Position numbers and translations under genes: made by a program. This document shows positions 35,415 to 46,090 of a DNA stretch of 64,000 nucleotides, one piece after another. Source of the DNA: Manis javanica (Eukaryota > Chordata > Mammalia > Pholidota > Manidae); NCBI RefSeq assembly GCF_040802235.1, contig NC_133169.1:46693034-46757033 (forward strand), read 5' to 3'. Below the pieces are notes generated by a model. That model was given only the letters and a program-made list of their open reading frames with translations. It had not been told where the DNA came from and did no database searches. The stretch's first letter is position 1. The number at the start of each line of letters is the position of its first letter.

Positions 35415-37060
35415 TCTCAGGCCTGGCCTCATTATCCCTTGGACAACCAGTCTCGCTGGCCACCTGAAGGAAATTTAGATTTTAGCCTCCTCACTGACTT
35501 GACTAATCATCGCCACTGGAGCATAAAGTAGAGAAAAATTCCATATGTGCAGGCCTTTTGGACTTTGCCCACCCACCCAGATCTATGTGTTAAGTGTGCT
35601 CCTTCCCAAGTTTTGTTAGCCCAGGCCTCTGCCAAGGACCGCTGATCTCTACCACTCCTATTACTGGGAGGATCTTCTCTGATGGACTCAGTGGAGGATG
35701 TTGGCTACCCCCCTTCCTGCTCCTCCAGGCCCACCGCGGGGGCCAGCTCCCTTCCCCAATGTTCATGTCCTCACCCCTCCTCTTTCTCTCTCTCCACCAT
35801 CTTGTTCTCCTTCTCTTCTGGTCTCTCTACCACCTTGTTCCCCTTCTCTTCCAGTTTCTCAGCCATCTTGTTCCCCTTCTATTCTGGTCACACCACCATC
35901 TTGCTCCAAAGGTGCTGACTCCACTTCAGAAAAAATGGATAAAACTCCCCCATATCCTGGTCCCCTGCCTTCAAGTTCTGCATCGATTCCCAAGTTGTAT
36001 CCCCCATTGCTAGTGTCACATCCTCCATCCCCTCCTTCAAAGCCACCACCTTCCTATACACTGCGGCTGGTGCCCAAATGGTCTAGCCCTCCTAACCCAC
36101 TCTAAGTCATAGTGGTCTCGGGCTCATGTGATGGCTCCTCTGAGGGAGGTAGCAGGGGCTGAAGGGGTGGTGCAGTTTCATGTTCCCTTTTCCATCGCAG
36201 ACTTGTCCCAAGAGGAACAGCAATTGAGGTCCTTTTTCTCCAACCCCATAATGTTCACTAAACAGTTTAAATATCTCACTCGAGCTTACAAGCTCACCTG
36301 GCATGATGTACATGTAGTCCTCCAATCCACTCTAATCCTGAAAGAATATGACCATGTCATGGCAGTGGCACAGCACTGTGCCAATGAGGCCCATGCTACA
36401 GATGAACAGAAACCTATGGGCAGGGAAGCTGTTCCTCTCTGGGAACCCCTGTAAGATTATAATTCTCCCAAGAGTAAGGCAGGGCAACATCACATAGTCC
36501 GCTACTGGTTGGTGGGTATGAACTCAACCACCCAAAAGGCCATCAATTACAATAAGCTTAGGGAGATTACCCAGAGGCCTGATGAGAACCCGTCAGAATT
36601 CCTCAAGCATCTCAAGGAAACCCTAGGGGCTTTTACTAAGATTGACCCGGCCTCAGCATTGGGTTCCTCTCCTGGCCATGCATTGTATAACTCAGTCAGC
36701 TCCCAACATCAGGCGCAAGCTTAAAAAGGCTGAAGATGGTCCCCAGACCTCTCTAGGAGACCTGGTAGATATGGCATTTAAAATTTTTCATGCGAGAGGA
36801 GGTCAGCTACCCAACTGGCAGAACAGACTCTCGCCATAACAGCTGCTCTGCAGCCGGCTCATGGAGATCGTTGGGATGTCCCTGGAGATTGACTCGAACC
36901 TCCAGGCCCTTGCTTTTGGTGTGGCAAAGATGGTTACTGGGCACGGAAGTGCCCCAGACAACCATGCAGACTGGCCAAACCATGCCCCATCTGCGGTAAG
37001 CAAGGTCATTGGAAAGTGGACTGTCCACTAGAGGGTGGTCCTCCTCTGGTGGCAGAGCCC
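35415..37060 (+). pseudogene. ERV-A gag remnant (matrix, proline-rich, capsid, nucleocapsid)
   Basis: Gag, the retroviral structural polyprotein, is readable in pieces. Matrix-like text lies near 35,415-35,690. A Pro/Ser-rich p12-like stretch ends at a stop near 36,105. Capsid follows in another frame at 36,128-36,454 (FSIADLSQEEQQLRSFF, then YKLTWHDVHVVL) and again at 36,509-36,724 (YNKLREITQRPDENPSEFL, the major-homology-like area). The nucleocapsid has two CCHC fingers at 36,911-36,952 and 36,983-37,024. The first finger reads C-X2-C-X4-Y-X4-C, with Tyr for the zinc-binding His; the second is intact. Several frameshifts and stops make it non-functional. Confidence 0.8.
35790..35918 (+). 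repeat. 33-bp tandem repeat in ERV-A gag proline-rich region
   Basis: Units start at 35,790, 35,823, 35,856 and 35,889 (exact 33-bp spacing; the last is partial). Each encodes an 11-residue Pro/Ser/Cys-rich unit of the type PPSCSPSLLVS. Frame is kept across units. Confidence 0.9.
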
Positions 37061-37184
37061 TGTGGGGGCAGACACCCTCGAACGCCTACCCCTCAGACCT
37101 GCTGGGCATCCTCGAAGATTAAAAACGCCTGGACTCGGACACCCTGATCATCCTCACTGAGCCCAGGGCTAAGCTGTGAGTAAC

Positions 37185-37416
37185 GGGTAAGCCCATTTCC
37201 TTGGTAGACACAGGAGCTACCTACTCTGTTCTCCCCTCCTTTAAAGGGCCTTTATACCCTGTCAGGGCCTCCATAGTTGGGGTCATGGGAACCCTCTCCA
37301 AGCCTTTAGAGATGGGCCCAGTGGCCTGCACTTTTCAAGGCATCCTGTTTACCCATTCCTTTCTGGTCATGCCTTCCTGTCCTACCCTCTCTGTTACGAT
37401 GGCATCTGCTCTATAA
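37185..37416 (+). pseudogene. ERV-A protease remnant
   Basis: An aspartic-protease half with the active-site triad in VDTGATYSVL (Asp at 37,207-37,209) and a later THSFLVMPSCPTL segment. It lies between nucleocapsid and RT, as expected for gag-pro-pol. Retroviral protease works as a dimer to cut Gag-Pol. The frame ends at 37,416, before the conserved Gly-Trp-Asp-type end, and neighbouring frames are broken. Confidence 0.8.
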
Positions 37417-37559
37417 GTTAGGAGCCTCTATTTCCCTCCCACCTTTTGAATGCTTAGGTTCCCTCATTGCTTTAGTCAGTGAAGGAGGGTTAGACAACAG
37501 GGACCTGAATCTCCAAACTCCCTGGACTGCTGTCAATCCAGTCATGTAAGACATCTCCA

Positions 37560-38270
37560 CCCCTGTGGTAGCAACCCACCACACCCTGGTTTTAGTACAC
37601 CTTAAAGACCCATCCCACTTCCCTTCTTGGCCTCAATTTCCTATTTTGCAGGCTCACTGAAGGGGACTACAGCCTATTGTTAATCATCTACTCTCTCAAG
37701 GGCTTTTAGTACTGACTAAGTCTCCATGCAATACTCCCATCTTGCTGTTAAAAAAGCCTTTTGGAACACATCGCCTCATTCAAGACCTCCAAATAATTAA
37801 CAAGGCTGTTATTCCCTTACACCCAGTAGTGCCTAACCCATATACTCTTCTGTCTCTGGTCCCTTCCAGTACCTCTCATTTTACTGTACTAGACCTTAAA
37901 GATGCCTTTTTCACTATACCTCTCCATTCAGGCTCGCAGCTGGTATTTGCCTTCACATGGGAAGACCCTGACACCTGTCGGTCTAAACAATTGATGTGGA
38001 CAGTTCTACCTCAAAGTTTTAGAGATAGCCCCCATCTCCTTAAAAAGGCCCTAACAGAGGACCTTTCATGACATTCAATGGGTGAGAGTACTCTCCTCCA
38101 ATATGTAGATGATCTTTTACTTTGCAGCCCTTCAAAGGAAGCCTCAGTTCTGGACACCACATCCCTTCTGAAATTCCTGACAGACATGAGATACAGGGTA
38201 TCCCCTGCCAAAGCACAGCTGTCTCTACCCCAAGTTACATACTCGGGCCAACTGTAACTCCCACCACTAA
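37560..38270 (+). pseudogene. ERV-A reverse transcriptase remnant
   Basis: Fingers and palm of a gamma-type RT: HRLIQDLQIINKAVIPLHP near 37,770-37,825, FTVLDLKDAFFTIPLHSG (first catalytic Asp) near 37,885-37,935, and the YVDD box at 38,102-38,113 followed by LLLCSPSKEASVLD. The main open frame (37,742-38,071) is ended by a TGA ahead of the YVDD, which stays in the same frame. Downstream, text of the connection region (EILSFLGLLKFFRH) is visible to about 38,400 with more stops. It would have copied viral RNA to DNA; it is inactive. Confidence 0.85.
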
Positions 38271-38677
38271 AGACCTAATGGCAGACTGAGTGGCTGTATT
38301 AAAGCTCTATTGCCATCTACTTCAGGACCTGAAATACTATCCTTTCTAGGATTGCTAAAGTTTTTCAGACACTGAGTGCCTAACTTTGCCCTTCTGGCCA
38401 GACTGCTTTATGCAGCTGCCACAGAGACCCCTACTGGGGCCCTTAATAACAGTTTGTAGTTTACTCTTAGTTGGCCCTTGTGTCCTCAGGTTCCTCCAAC
38501 AGCGGCTAACCCAGATGACCCGGGTCACCACCAACCAGATGTTACTTCACTGCTATGCACCTCTTCCCACTGAACCCCCTCCATCAGCCTAATACCAGCT
38601 TCAAACCCCCATGATGCACCTTATCAGCCAGAAGTAGCGAGACTGAGTCATCGCCCATTATGACCAAAAGGCTGGAA

Positions 38678-39104
38678 TGTTAGGCTGGAGGAAGGAAAAA
38701 CAAGGACATGCAAACAGAACAGAGAAATACCATAAAAGGAGAATGGACCAGACCTCAAGGTCTGTGCCTTATATGGAAATGGGACAGCTCTTCCTGAATT
38801 CCATCATTTTGATGTGCCAACTAAGACCCAGATGTCAGCCTCCTTCCTCTTGGAAGGAAAGAAAGTTTCTAGTTCTCTATTATGTCACCTTTAGCCAATC
38901 ATACCTCTCCACACCCCCTAGGATAGCATGCCAGTCCTCCCCCTCCTAACCCCTTATAAGCCCCCACCTCCCTGACCAGGCATGACTTCCCCCACCTCCA
39001 TTTACATAGACTGGTAAATCTTGCCCTGGGCTGCACTCAAATAAACTGCCTGGCCCTTTGTTGCCTCTCGTCACCTGCTTATTTTGGCTAGAATTTCTCT
39101 TACA
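38678..39104 (+). repeat. ERV-A 3' LTR
   Basis: Starts TGTTAGGCTGG (38,678) and ends TCTTACA (39,104), giving 427 bp with TG...CA ends. It has a TATA-like ccttataagcc near 38,950 and an AATAAA signal near 39,041, in the expected promoter-then-poly(A) order. It is preceded by an A/G-containing stretch (accaaaaggctggaa) and followed directly by L1 ORF2 sequence. No partner 5' LTR is present. Confidence 0.8.
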
Positions 39105-42100
39105 GAAATGAAAAAGGAAAAATCACTACAGACACCACAGAAATACAAAGAATTATTAGAGAATACTATGAGAAATTATGTGCTGACAAACTGGATAACC
39201 TAGAATAAATGACAACTTTCTAGAAAAATACAACCTTTCAAGGCTGACCAAGGAATAAAAAGAAAATTAACAGCAATGAAATCAAACTGGTAATCAAAAA
39301 TCTACCTAAGAACAAAATCCTTGGACCAGATGGCTTCACTGAATTTTATCAAACACTTAGTGAAGTCCTAATACCAATCCTACTTCAAGGTTTCCAAAGA
39401 GTAGAAGAAGAGAGAATACTTCCAAACTCATTCTATAAGGCCAGCATCACTCTAATAGCAAAACCAGGCAAAGACACCACAAGAAAAGAAAAAAGAAAAT
39501 TACAGACCAATATACCTGTTGAACATAGGTGCAAAAATATTCAACAAAATATTAGCAAACTGAATTAAAAAATACATTAAAAATATCATCCATCATGATG
39601 AAGTAGGATATATTCCAGGGATGCAAGGATGGTACAACATTCAAAAATCCATCAACATTATCCACCACATCAACAAAAAGAACAAAAACCACATGATCAT
39701 CTCCATAGATGCGGAAAAAGCATTTGACAAAATTCAACATCTTTTCATGATAAAAACTCTTAACAAAATGGGTATAGAAGGCAAGTACCTCAACATAATA
39801 AAGACCATATATGACAAACCCACATCCAACATCATACTTAACAGCAAGACTCTGAAAGCTTTTCCTTTAAGGTAGGGAACAAGACAAGGATGCCCACTGT
39901 CCCCACTTCTATTCAACATAGTGCTGGAGGTCCTAGCCCTGGCAATCAGAGAGCACAAAGAAAGAAAAGGCATTCAAATTGGCAAGGAAAAAGTTAAACT
40001 GTCCCTGTTTGCAGATGACGTGATATTTTGTATGAAGAACCCTAAAGAATCCCCTACAAAACCACTAGATCTAATATCTAAATTCAGCAAAGTTGCAGGA
40101 TACAAAATTAATACAGAGAAATCTGTGGCATTCCTATACACTAACAATGAACTAACAGAGAGAGAAATAAGGAAAATAATTCCATTCACAACTGCATCAA
40201 AAATAATAAAATACCTAGGAATAAACCTAACCAGGGAAGTGAAAGACCTATACCATGAAAACTACAACACACTCTTAAAAGAAATTAAGAAGATACCAAT
40301 AAATGGAAACACATCCCATGCTCATGGCTAGGAAGAATTAATATTGTCAAAATGGCCATCCTGCCCAAAGCAATCTATAAATTTAATGCAATTCCTATCA
40401 AAATACCAATAGCATTCCTCAACGAACTAGAGAAAATCATCCCAAAATTCATATGGAACCACAAAAGACCCCAAATAACCAAAGCAATACTGAGAATAAA
40501 GAATAAATCAGGGGGAATTATATTCCCCAACTTCAAGCTCTACTACAAAGCCACAGCAATCAAGACAATTTGGTACTGGCACAAGACCAGACCTATAGAC
40601 CAGTGGAACAGACTAGTGAGCCCTGACATAAACCCAACCATATATGGTCAATTAATACATGATAAAGGAGCCATGGATATACAGTGGGGGAAATGACAGC
40701 CTCTTCAACAGCTGGTGTTGGCAAAATTGGACAGCTACATGCAAGAGAATGAAACTGGATTATTGTTTAACCCCATACAAAAGTAAACTTGAAATGGATC
40801 AAAGACCTGAATGTAACTCATGAACCATAAAACTGTTAGAAGACTACATAGGCAAACATCTCCTGAATATAAGCATGAGCAATTTCTTCCTGAATGCATC
40901 TCCTTGAGAAATGGAAATAAAAGCAAAAATGAACTCTTGGGACTATATCAAAGTAAAAAGTTTCTGTACAGCAAAGGACCCCATCAATGGAACAAAAAAG
41001 GCATCCTTAAGTATGGGAGAATATATTTGTAAATTACATATCCAACAAGATGTTAACATCCAAAATATATAAAGAATTTACACACCTCAACACCCAAAAA
41101 GCAAATAAACTCATTAAGAAATGGGCAGAGGATATGAACAGACTATTCTCCAAAGAAGAAATTCAAATGGCCAGCAGACACATGAAAAGATGCTCCACAT
41201 CACTATTCATCAAGGAAATGCCAATTAAAACCAGAATGAGATATCACCTCACACCAGTAAGGAAGGCTAGCATTGAAAAGACTAAGAACAACAAATGCTG
41301 ATGAGGATGCGGGAAATGGGAACCCTCCTACACTGCTGGTGGGAATGTAAGCTAGTTCAACCACTGTGGAAAGCAATATGGAGGTTCCTCAAAAAACTGA
41401 AAGCAGAAATATAATTTGACCCAGGAATCCCACTCTTTGGAATTTACCCAAAGAACACATCTTGGGTATGCACATATGCACTCTTATGTTTATTTCAGCA
41501 CTTTTTACAATAGCCAAGATATGGAAGCAACCTAAGTGTCCATCAGTAGATGAATGGATAAAGAATATGTGGTACATATACACAATGGAATACTATTCAG
41601 CCATAAGAAAGAAACATATCCTACCATTTGCAAAAACATGGATGGAGCTGGAGGACATTATTCTCAGTGAAATAAGCCAGATGGAGAAAGACAAATGCCA
41701 AATGATTTCCTTCATTTTTGGAGTATAACAATAAACAAAACTGAAGGAACAAAATAGCCACAGACTCAGAGACTCCAAGAATGAACTAGTGGTTCCCAGA
41801 GGCGAGGGGTGTGGGAAGGTGGGTGGGTAGGGAGAGAGAAGGGGATTGAGGGGTATTATGTTTAGTACATGTGGTTTGGGGGTTTCATGGGGATAACAGT
41901 GTAGCACAGAGAAGGCACATACTGGATCTGTGACATCTTGCCACACTGATGGACAGTGACTGCATTGAGGAATGGGTGGGGACTGGATAATATGGGTAAA
42001 TGTAGTAACCACATTGTTTTTTCATGTGAAACCTTCATAAGAGTGGATATCAATCATACCTTAACAAATAAAAAAGAAAAATAAATGAATAAATTAAAGC

Positions 42101-42115
42101 TGGGAAAAAAAAGAA
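39105..42115 (+). mobile_element. L1 ORF2 (RT to 3' end), plus strand, interrupted at its 5' side by ERV-A
   Basis: The sequence starts in the ORF2 linker just after the ERV-A LTR and continues through RT and C-terminal regions to the 3' UTR and an A-rich tail near 42,060-42,115. Seen in pieces: [24 protein letters not shown]-type RT text (39,640-39,730), FADD catalytic box near 40,008-40,020 ([10 protein letters not shown]), [16 protein letters not shown] near 40,128-40,170, a C-terminal region near 41,100-41,300, and a G-rich 3' UTR near 41,800-41,860. Many stops and frameshifts. The 5' half of the L1 is absent upstream of ERV-A, so a deletion removed it with the ERV-A 5' LTR. Confidence 0.85.
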
Positions 42116-42899
42116 AAATCCATTTTTTTTTGACCTTCATACTTGCTTTCATGTAATTGATCTGCTATCTCTACTATATGTTTGCTGTACCAGTGGAAAT
42201 GTTTCCCTTTCTTAAATGCTTTGATTTTATTTAGCATCTTTTATTTTCCCCTTAAATAATCCTTTTAACACTTCTAATAAGGCTGAGTTAGTGGTGGTGA
42301 ACTTTTTAAACTTGTGATTATGTGTGAAGCTCTTTATCTCTCTTTCAGTTCTGACTGGTAACCTTGAGTATTCTTGGTTGGAATTATTTTTCCCATTCAG
42401 CACTTTGACTGTATCATTACAGTCCCTCCTGTCCTGTAGAGTTTCTGCAGAATAATTATCTGGTGATCTTATGGGGTTTCCCTGCGCTGAGGGGCGCCTC
42501 TCTAGGTTGGGGGTCGAAGAGCATTGCTGTTCTCTTGCTGCTTTTAGGATTCTTTGTCTTTGATCTTTGACACTTTAATTATGATGTGTGTTCATCTGGA
42601 CCTTCTTGGGTTCACCTTGTTTTGAGGTCTCTATGTTTCCTGGACCTGGTCGACTATTTCATTCCCTAGATTAGAGAAGTTTTCAGCTATTATCTCTTCA
42701 AAAATATTTTCCATTCCTTTCTCTCTTTTCTGGATGTTAGGATGTTTGATGTTGTCCCAGATGTCCCTTACCCTATCCTCATTTATTTTAAATCTTTCTC
42801 CCTCCTGTTGTTCAGGTTGATTCCTTTCTATTTTTCTATCTTCCCAGTCACTGATGTGATCTGCATACTCAAGTCTGCTGCTTAGTCCCTCCAGTATAT

Positions 42900-43116
42900 A
42901 TATATTTTTAGGTTTAATTTTTTAAAATTTTGTTATCATTAATCTACAATTACATGAAGAACATTATGTTTACTAGGCTGTCCCCTACCCCAAGTCCCCC
43001 TGGCAAACCCCATTACAGTCACTGTCCATCAGCATAGTAAGATGTTTCTACTTGTCTTCTCTGTGATCCAAAGCCCTCCCCTTTCCCCACCCCTGACATT
43101 ATACATGCTAATCATA
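42900..43116 (-). mobile_element. Short young L1 3' end, minus strand, with 12-bp target-site duplication
   Basis: The reverse complement matches the 3' UTR of the L1 at 46,091 (its 53,000-53,130 part: the 'gatggacagtaac'-like stretch and the 'catgaagaacattatgttta' area reversed). It is flanked by cctccagtatat at 42,888-42,899 and 43,117-43,128. 5'-truncated to about 217 bp including the T-rich (reversed poly-A) end. Confidence 0.85.
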
Positions 43117-43542
43117 CCTCCAGTATATTTTTATTTCATCTATTGAATACTTCATCTCTTATCTCTTTTTAGCTTTCTGTGTTTTTTTTTTTTTGAGGTC
43201 TGTATTAATTTCTGCTATTGTTTTCTCAAGCCCATTGACCATCTTTATAACCATTGCTTTAAATTTTTCATCAGATGGACTGGTTAACTCTCTTCATTTA
43301 GGGTTTCTTTCCTGCCTTTTATCCCTCCTCATTCTGTCATTTGGAGGATATTCCTCTGTCTCCTTATTTTGCTTAACTTCCTTGGTTCTGCAAATCAGGT
43401 GGAAGGTCTTACTTTCCTAGTTTTGGAGGGTTAGCCTTGAGGGGAGGAGTCCCCTGTGTGGGCTGCATGCGCCTCATGATTCTGGTAAGCTGGGGGCTCA
43501 GTGACATGCTGAGGCACCCAGGGCATGCTCCCAGGGCTGTGG

Positions 43543-43725
43543 CCTTGGAGGCCTATGGGAGGGGGTTCGGGCGGACCCCTATTGTCTGTGCTGGTGGGGG
43601 AAGGGGAAGGCTGTTGGTACTCCAGAGCTTCAGCCTTGGAGGCCTATAGGAGGGAGTCCTGGTGAACCCCTATGGTCTGTGCTGGTGGGGTCGTGGTCGG
43701 GCCAGTGGCATTCCAGGGCTGCACT
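43543..43725. repeat. 91-bp tandem repeat in old L1/HAL1-like 5' region
   Basis: ccttggaggccta recurs at 43,543 and 43,634 (spacing 91) with matching flanks ending in tctgtgctggtgggg. Two clear units. Confidence 0.75.
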
Positions 43726-43819
43726 CCAGGTGACCCCTGGTGTGGCGTCAGCTGGCTCTACCATGCCTCTTCACTGGTATGCCCTATTGCCCAGGAACAC
43801 CCTGGCTGCCGAGGACTTC

Positions 43820-44230
43820 CCCAGAGAATTGCTGCATCAGGTGCCCACTGAGTCCCACTGGAGGCATGGAGTCAGGCTACGTGCATGTTCCCCTCAGCCC
43901 CCATGCAATCTGGCCTGCTCTTGAGAATTCCCACACCAGCAGCCACAGTCCTGTTGGTGGCTGGAATCAGGCACTATGTAGGCACGAGTTCCCCCACATC
44001 CTCTGGGAGATCTGGGCTGCTCTGTGAAGTTCCCACACCAGCACCTGTCAGTCCCAGTGGTGACTGGAATCAAAACCATGTGTGTACATTTCTCTCTTGC
44101 CGCTGGGTGCTCTGAACTCCTCTGGAGAATTCCCTCACCATCACCTGCCAAGTCCCACTGGTGGGGAGGGATCATCCCCGCCGTGTATTCTCCCCACAGT
44201 GACCTGGGGAGTTCCTTTGGCAGTATCAGC
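43820..44230. repeat. ~100-bp tandem repeat (about four units) in old L1/HAL1-like 5' region
   Basis: Units are aligned on ttcccacaccagca-type text at about 43,828, 43,928, 44,030 and 44,130, each followed by an agtcc(c)a(c/g)tgg-type stretch. Spacing is 100-102 bp. Units are diverged, so the array is old. Confidence 0.7.
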
Positions 44231-44855
44231 CCACAGATTCTGGCATCTTCCCTGTGGTGTGGAGAATTCCCCAGTCTTGCTGATGGGGTTGGACACGTGG
44301 ACAGCAGTGCATAGCAAAGAGGGACTGCTGGCACAGACTCCTTGGTGTGGGTGGGGCCAGGGTCCTCCCAGAGTAGTCCGAGGTTGGTGTGTGCACACGG
44401 GCCCTGCTCTCGGCCACACTGAGGTGTGTGAGGCGCACCAACAGTGGCGTTGGCCGGCTCCTCTGATCCCAGAGGGCCTCCAACTGCTCCCTTGCCACGT
44501 GGTGGATGTTTGGTTTTGAACTTGTGTTCTTTCTCTGTGGTTTATTTGCACTTTAAACAGCAGGGCAATTTTTCTGTGGCTCACAGCAGGTGGGGGAGGG
44601 GTCCTCCCAGGGGCACCTCTGCCCAGTCTCTGTGCTCGGGGTGGGGTTCCTGCAGTGTCTGTGTCTCTGTCTCTCCTGCCATTTGGGGTTTTTAAAAAGA
44701 TATTTTTGTTCCTTATTGTACAGAAGGTGTTCGCTTTGGTCTCCAATATTCTTCAGGGTGAGATACTCTGTGTGTAGGGGCGGATGTGGTCCATAGGCAG
44801 GAGAGGGTGGATTCAGACTCTCTCTCCTCTATCTTCCTAGAATCCTCCCCACTCA

Positions 44856-46073
44856 GATGTTGGTGGAAGTTTTGAGATTGAAACCTATGCAAATGGCATC
44901 CGGAAACTCCACCATAATCTCTAATGTATACTGTCCTGTAGTTAGTGATGTTGTTCCAAACCTACTCATGAAAATATTTTATATAATTCTATATATCTTA
45001 TTGATATCACTGTCATGTGTTACTTCAAGTTCTCTCAAATATGAACATGACAGGAAGAGGTGTTTTCTACAGATAAAATGACTGAGAAGTCCATCTTAAT
45101 TTGCTAAGTAATGTCAGAACCAGTTATCTGGATGCTCTGGCATACAAGATACTACCTGTGAGATACTTGCATATGCCTCCAATGAACACTGTGCTGACAA
45201 AGTTCAATTTATGTTCACTTTCATTTGATCATTAACTGGGTCATTGACACATATTCATAAGCTACATTATATTTAGCTGTTGAAACTTTGTGTTCATTCT
45301 TGTATTTTAATTGGGCCCTATTTACCAGTGCTGAGATCATCGCCTGCCCCAAACCCCTGTTGGGCACTGGCTGCCACTGGATGTGAAGAACGATGTTCCC
45401 AGAGGCTTTGCAGTTGACTACAAAGAATGCCCCCTATTTTAAGTAAAACAGAATATGACTCACTTGCTTACATAAGAATGGTGGCATTTTCAGCTGGAGA
45501 CATTCTCAAATTCTGTCTACACAGGAAAATTTGATAAAACTGTCTTTAAAAAGAGTTTGGCTTGGTAAAATTAACAAGTTAAATATTTACCTCCTTCCAG
45601 GTTGAAAACACAAAACATCTGAAGTGTGTACTCTATGGTTACTGTTGCTAATGTCCACCTCCTTCCTACTTCTTTTTCACACTCTGTCTTATAAACTTTT
45701 GTTTCACTTTTGATTTTTATTTTTATTTACAAATAGAAATGGGATTTGAGTGGAAAGTATGGATACAACTTATTTTTCTGAAACAATATATTCACTAAAG
45801 GAATAAGTCAGGCAATTAAATACCTAGTATATTTTACAGAATACAGAAAGCAAATGGAATTCTTAATATTTCACAATTATTTCTGTAATTTCTAATGTCA
45901 CAGAAGTGATATCAGGAAGTGTGGTAAGAATCATGACTTTATGATAACTCAGTTGGTTTAAAATTTTTATTTTCAAATGTTTATTTATCATATTTAAAAA
46001 TGCTTAGCGTTGTGTGCCCAAAAGTTACAGAAATTACAAAAAGACATCAATATTAAAACAAAATAAATAACAT
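44856..46073. other. Unassigned sequence upstream of the full-length L1
   Basis: AT-rich noncoding DNA. No gene or young repeat was recognised. Confidence 0.5.
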
Positions 46074-46090
46074 AAAACTATTGGCACATA
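46074..46090 (+). repeat. 5' target-site duplication of the full-length L1
   Basis: aaaactattggcacata (17 bp), identical to 54,976-54,992. It abuts the L1 5' end and is preceded by 'at', giving an L1-endonuclease-like AT/AAAA nick site. Confidence 0.95.

Larger units (their letters stand above)
35405..39104 (+). mobile_element. ERV-A: class I (gamma-like) provirus remnant, no 5' LTR, no integrase/env
   Basis: In order on the plus strand: gag matrix (about 35,415-35,690), proline-rich region with 33-bp repeats, capsid, two-finger nucleocapsid, protease with DTGAT, RT with YVDD, degenerate sequence, and a 3' LTR. Its matrix text resembles that of ERV-B (both carry WREIPYVQAF / WKEIPYIEAF), so the two are related families. 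RNase H, integrase and env are absent: RT sequence decays over about 38,270-38,670 and the LTR follows. Two zinc fingers in gag are a feature of HERV-H/F-like class I elements as I recall; that subgroup is tentative. Immediately after the LTR comes L1 ORF2, so ERV-A probably integrated into that L1. Confidence 0.85.
42130..44855 (-). mobile_element. Old ORF1-type L1 / HAL1-like element, minus strand, with tandem-unit 5' region
   Basis: Minus-strand reading from right: a 5' end (reversed ggggaggattctaggaag-like start near 44,851), a GC-rich 5' region of tandem units (about 43,440-44,850), then coiled-coil and ORF1 C-terminal text (about 42,225-42,900 and 43,130-43,440). No ORF2 follows before the flanking L1 at 42,115, which suits a HAL1 ('half L1') element or a 3'-truncated L1. 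ORF1 is full of stops. A young L1 tail is inserted at 42,900-43,116. The HAL1 label is inference from the missing ORF2. Confidence 0.6.

Noticed and set aside
35594-36013. A 139-residue open frame overlapping ERV-A gag
   Set aside because: Out of frame with the gag proline-rich text at the same place; a shadow of the 33-bp repeats.
43820-44230. Regularly spaced repeats considered as a CRISPR-like array
   Set aside because: Units are tandem and similar throughout with no unique spacers, in mammalian L1-type sequence.
44141-44746. A 201-residue minus-strand open frame
   Set aside because: It lies in the GC-rich tandem 5' region of an old L1/HAL1-like element; no domain or codon-bias sign of a gene.
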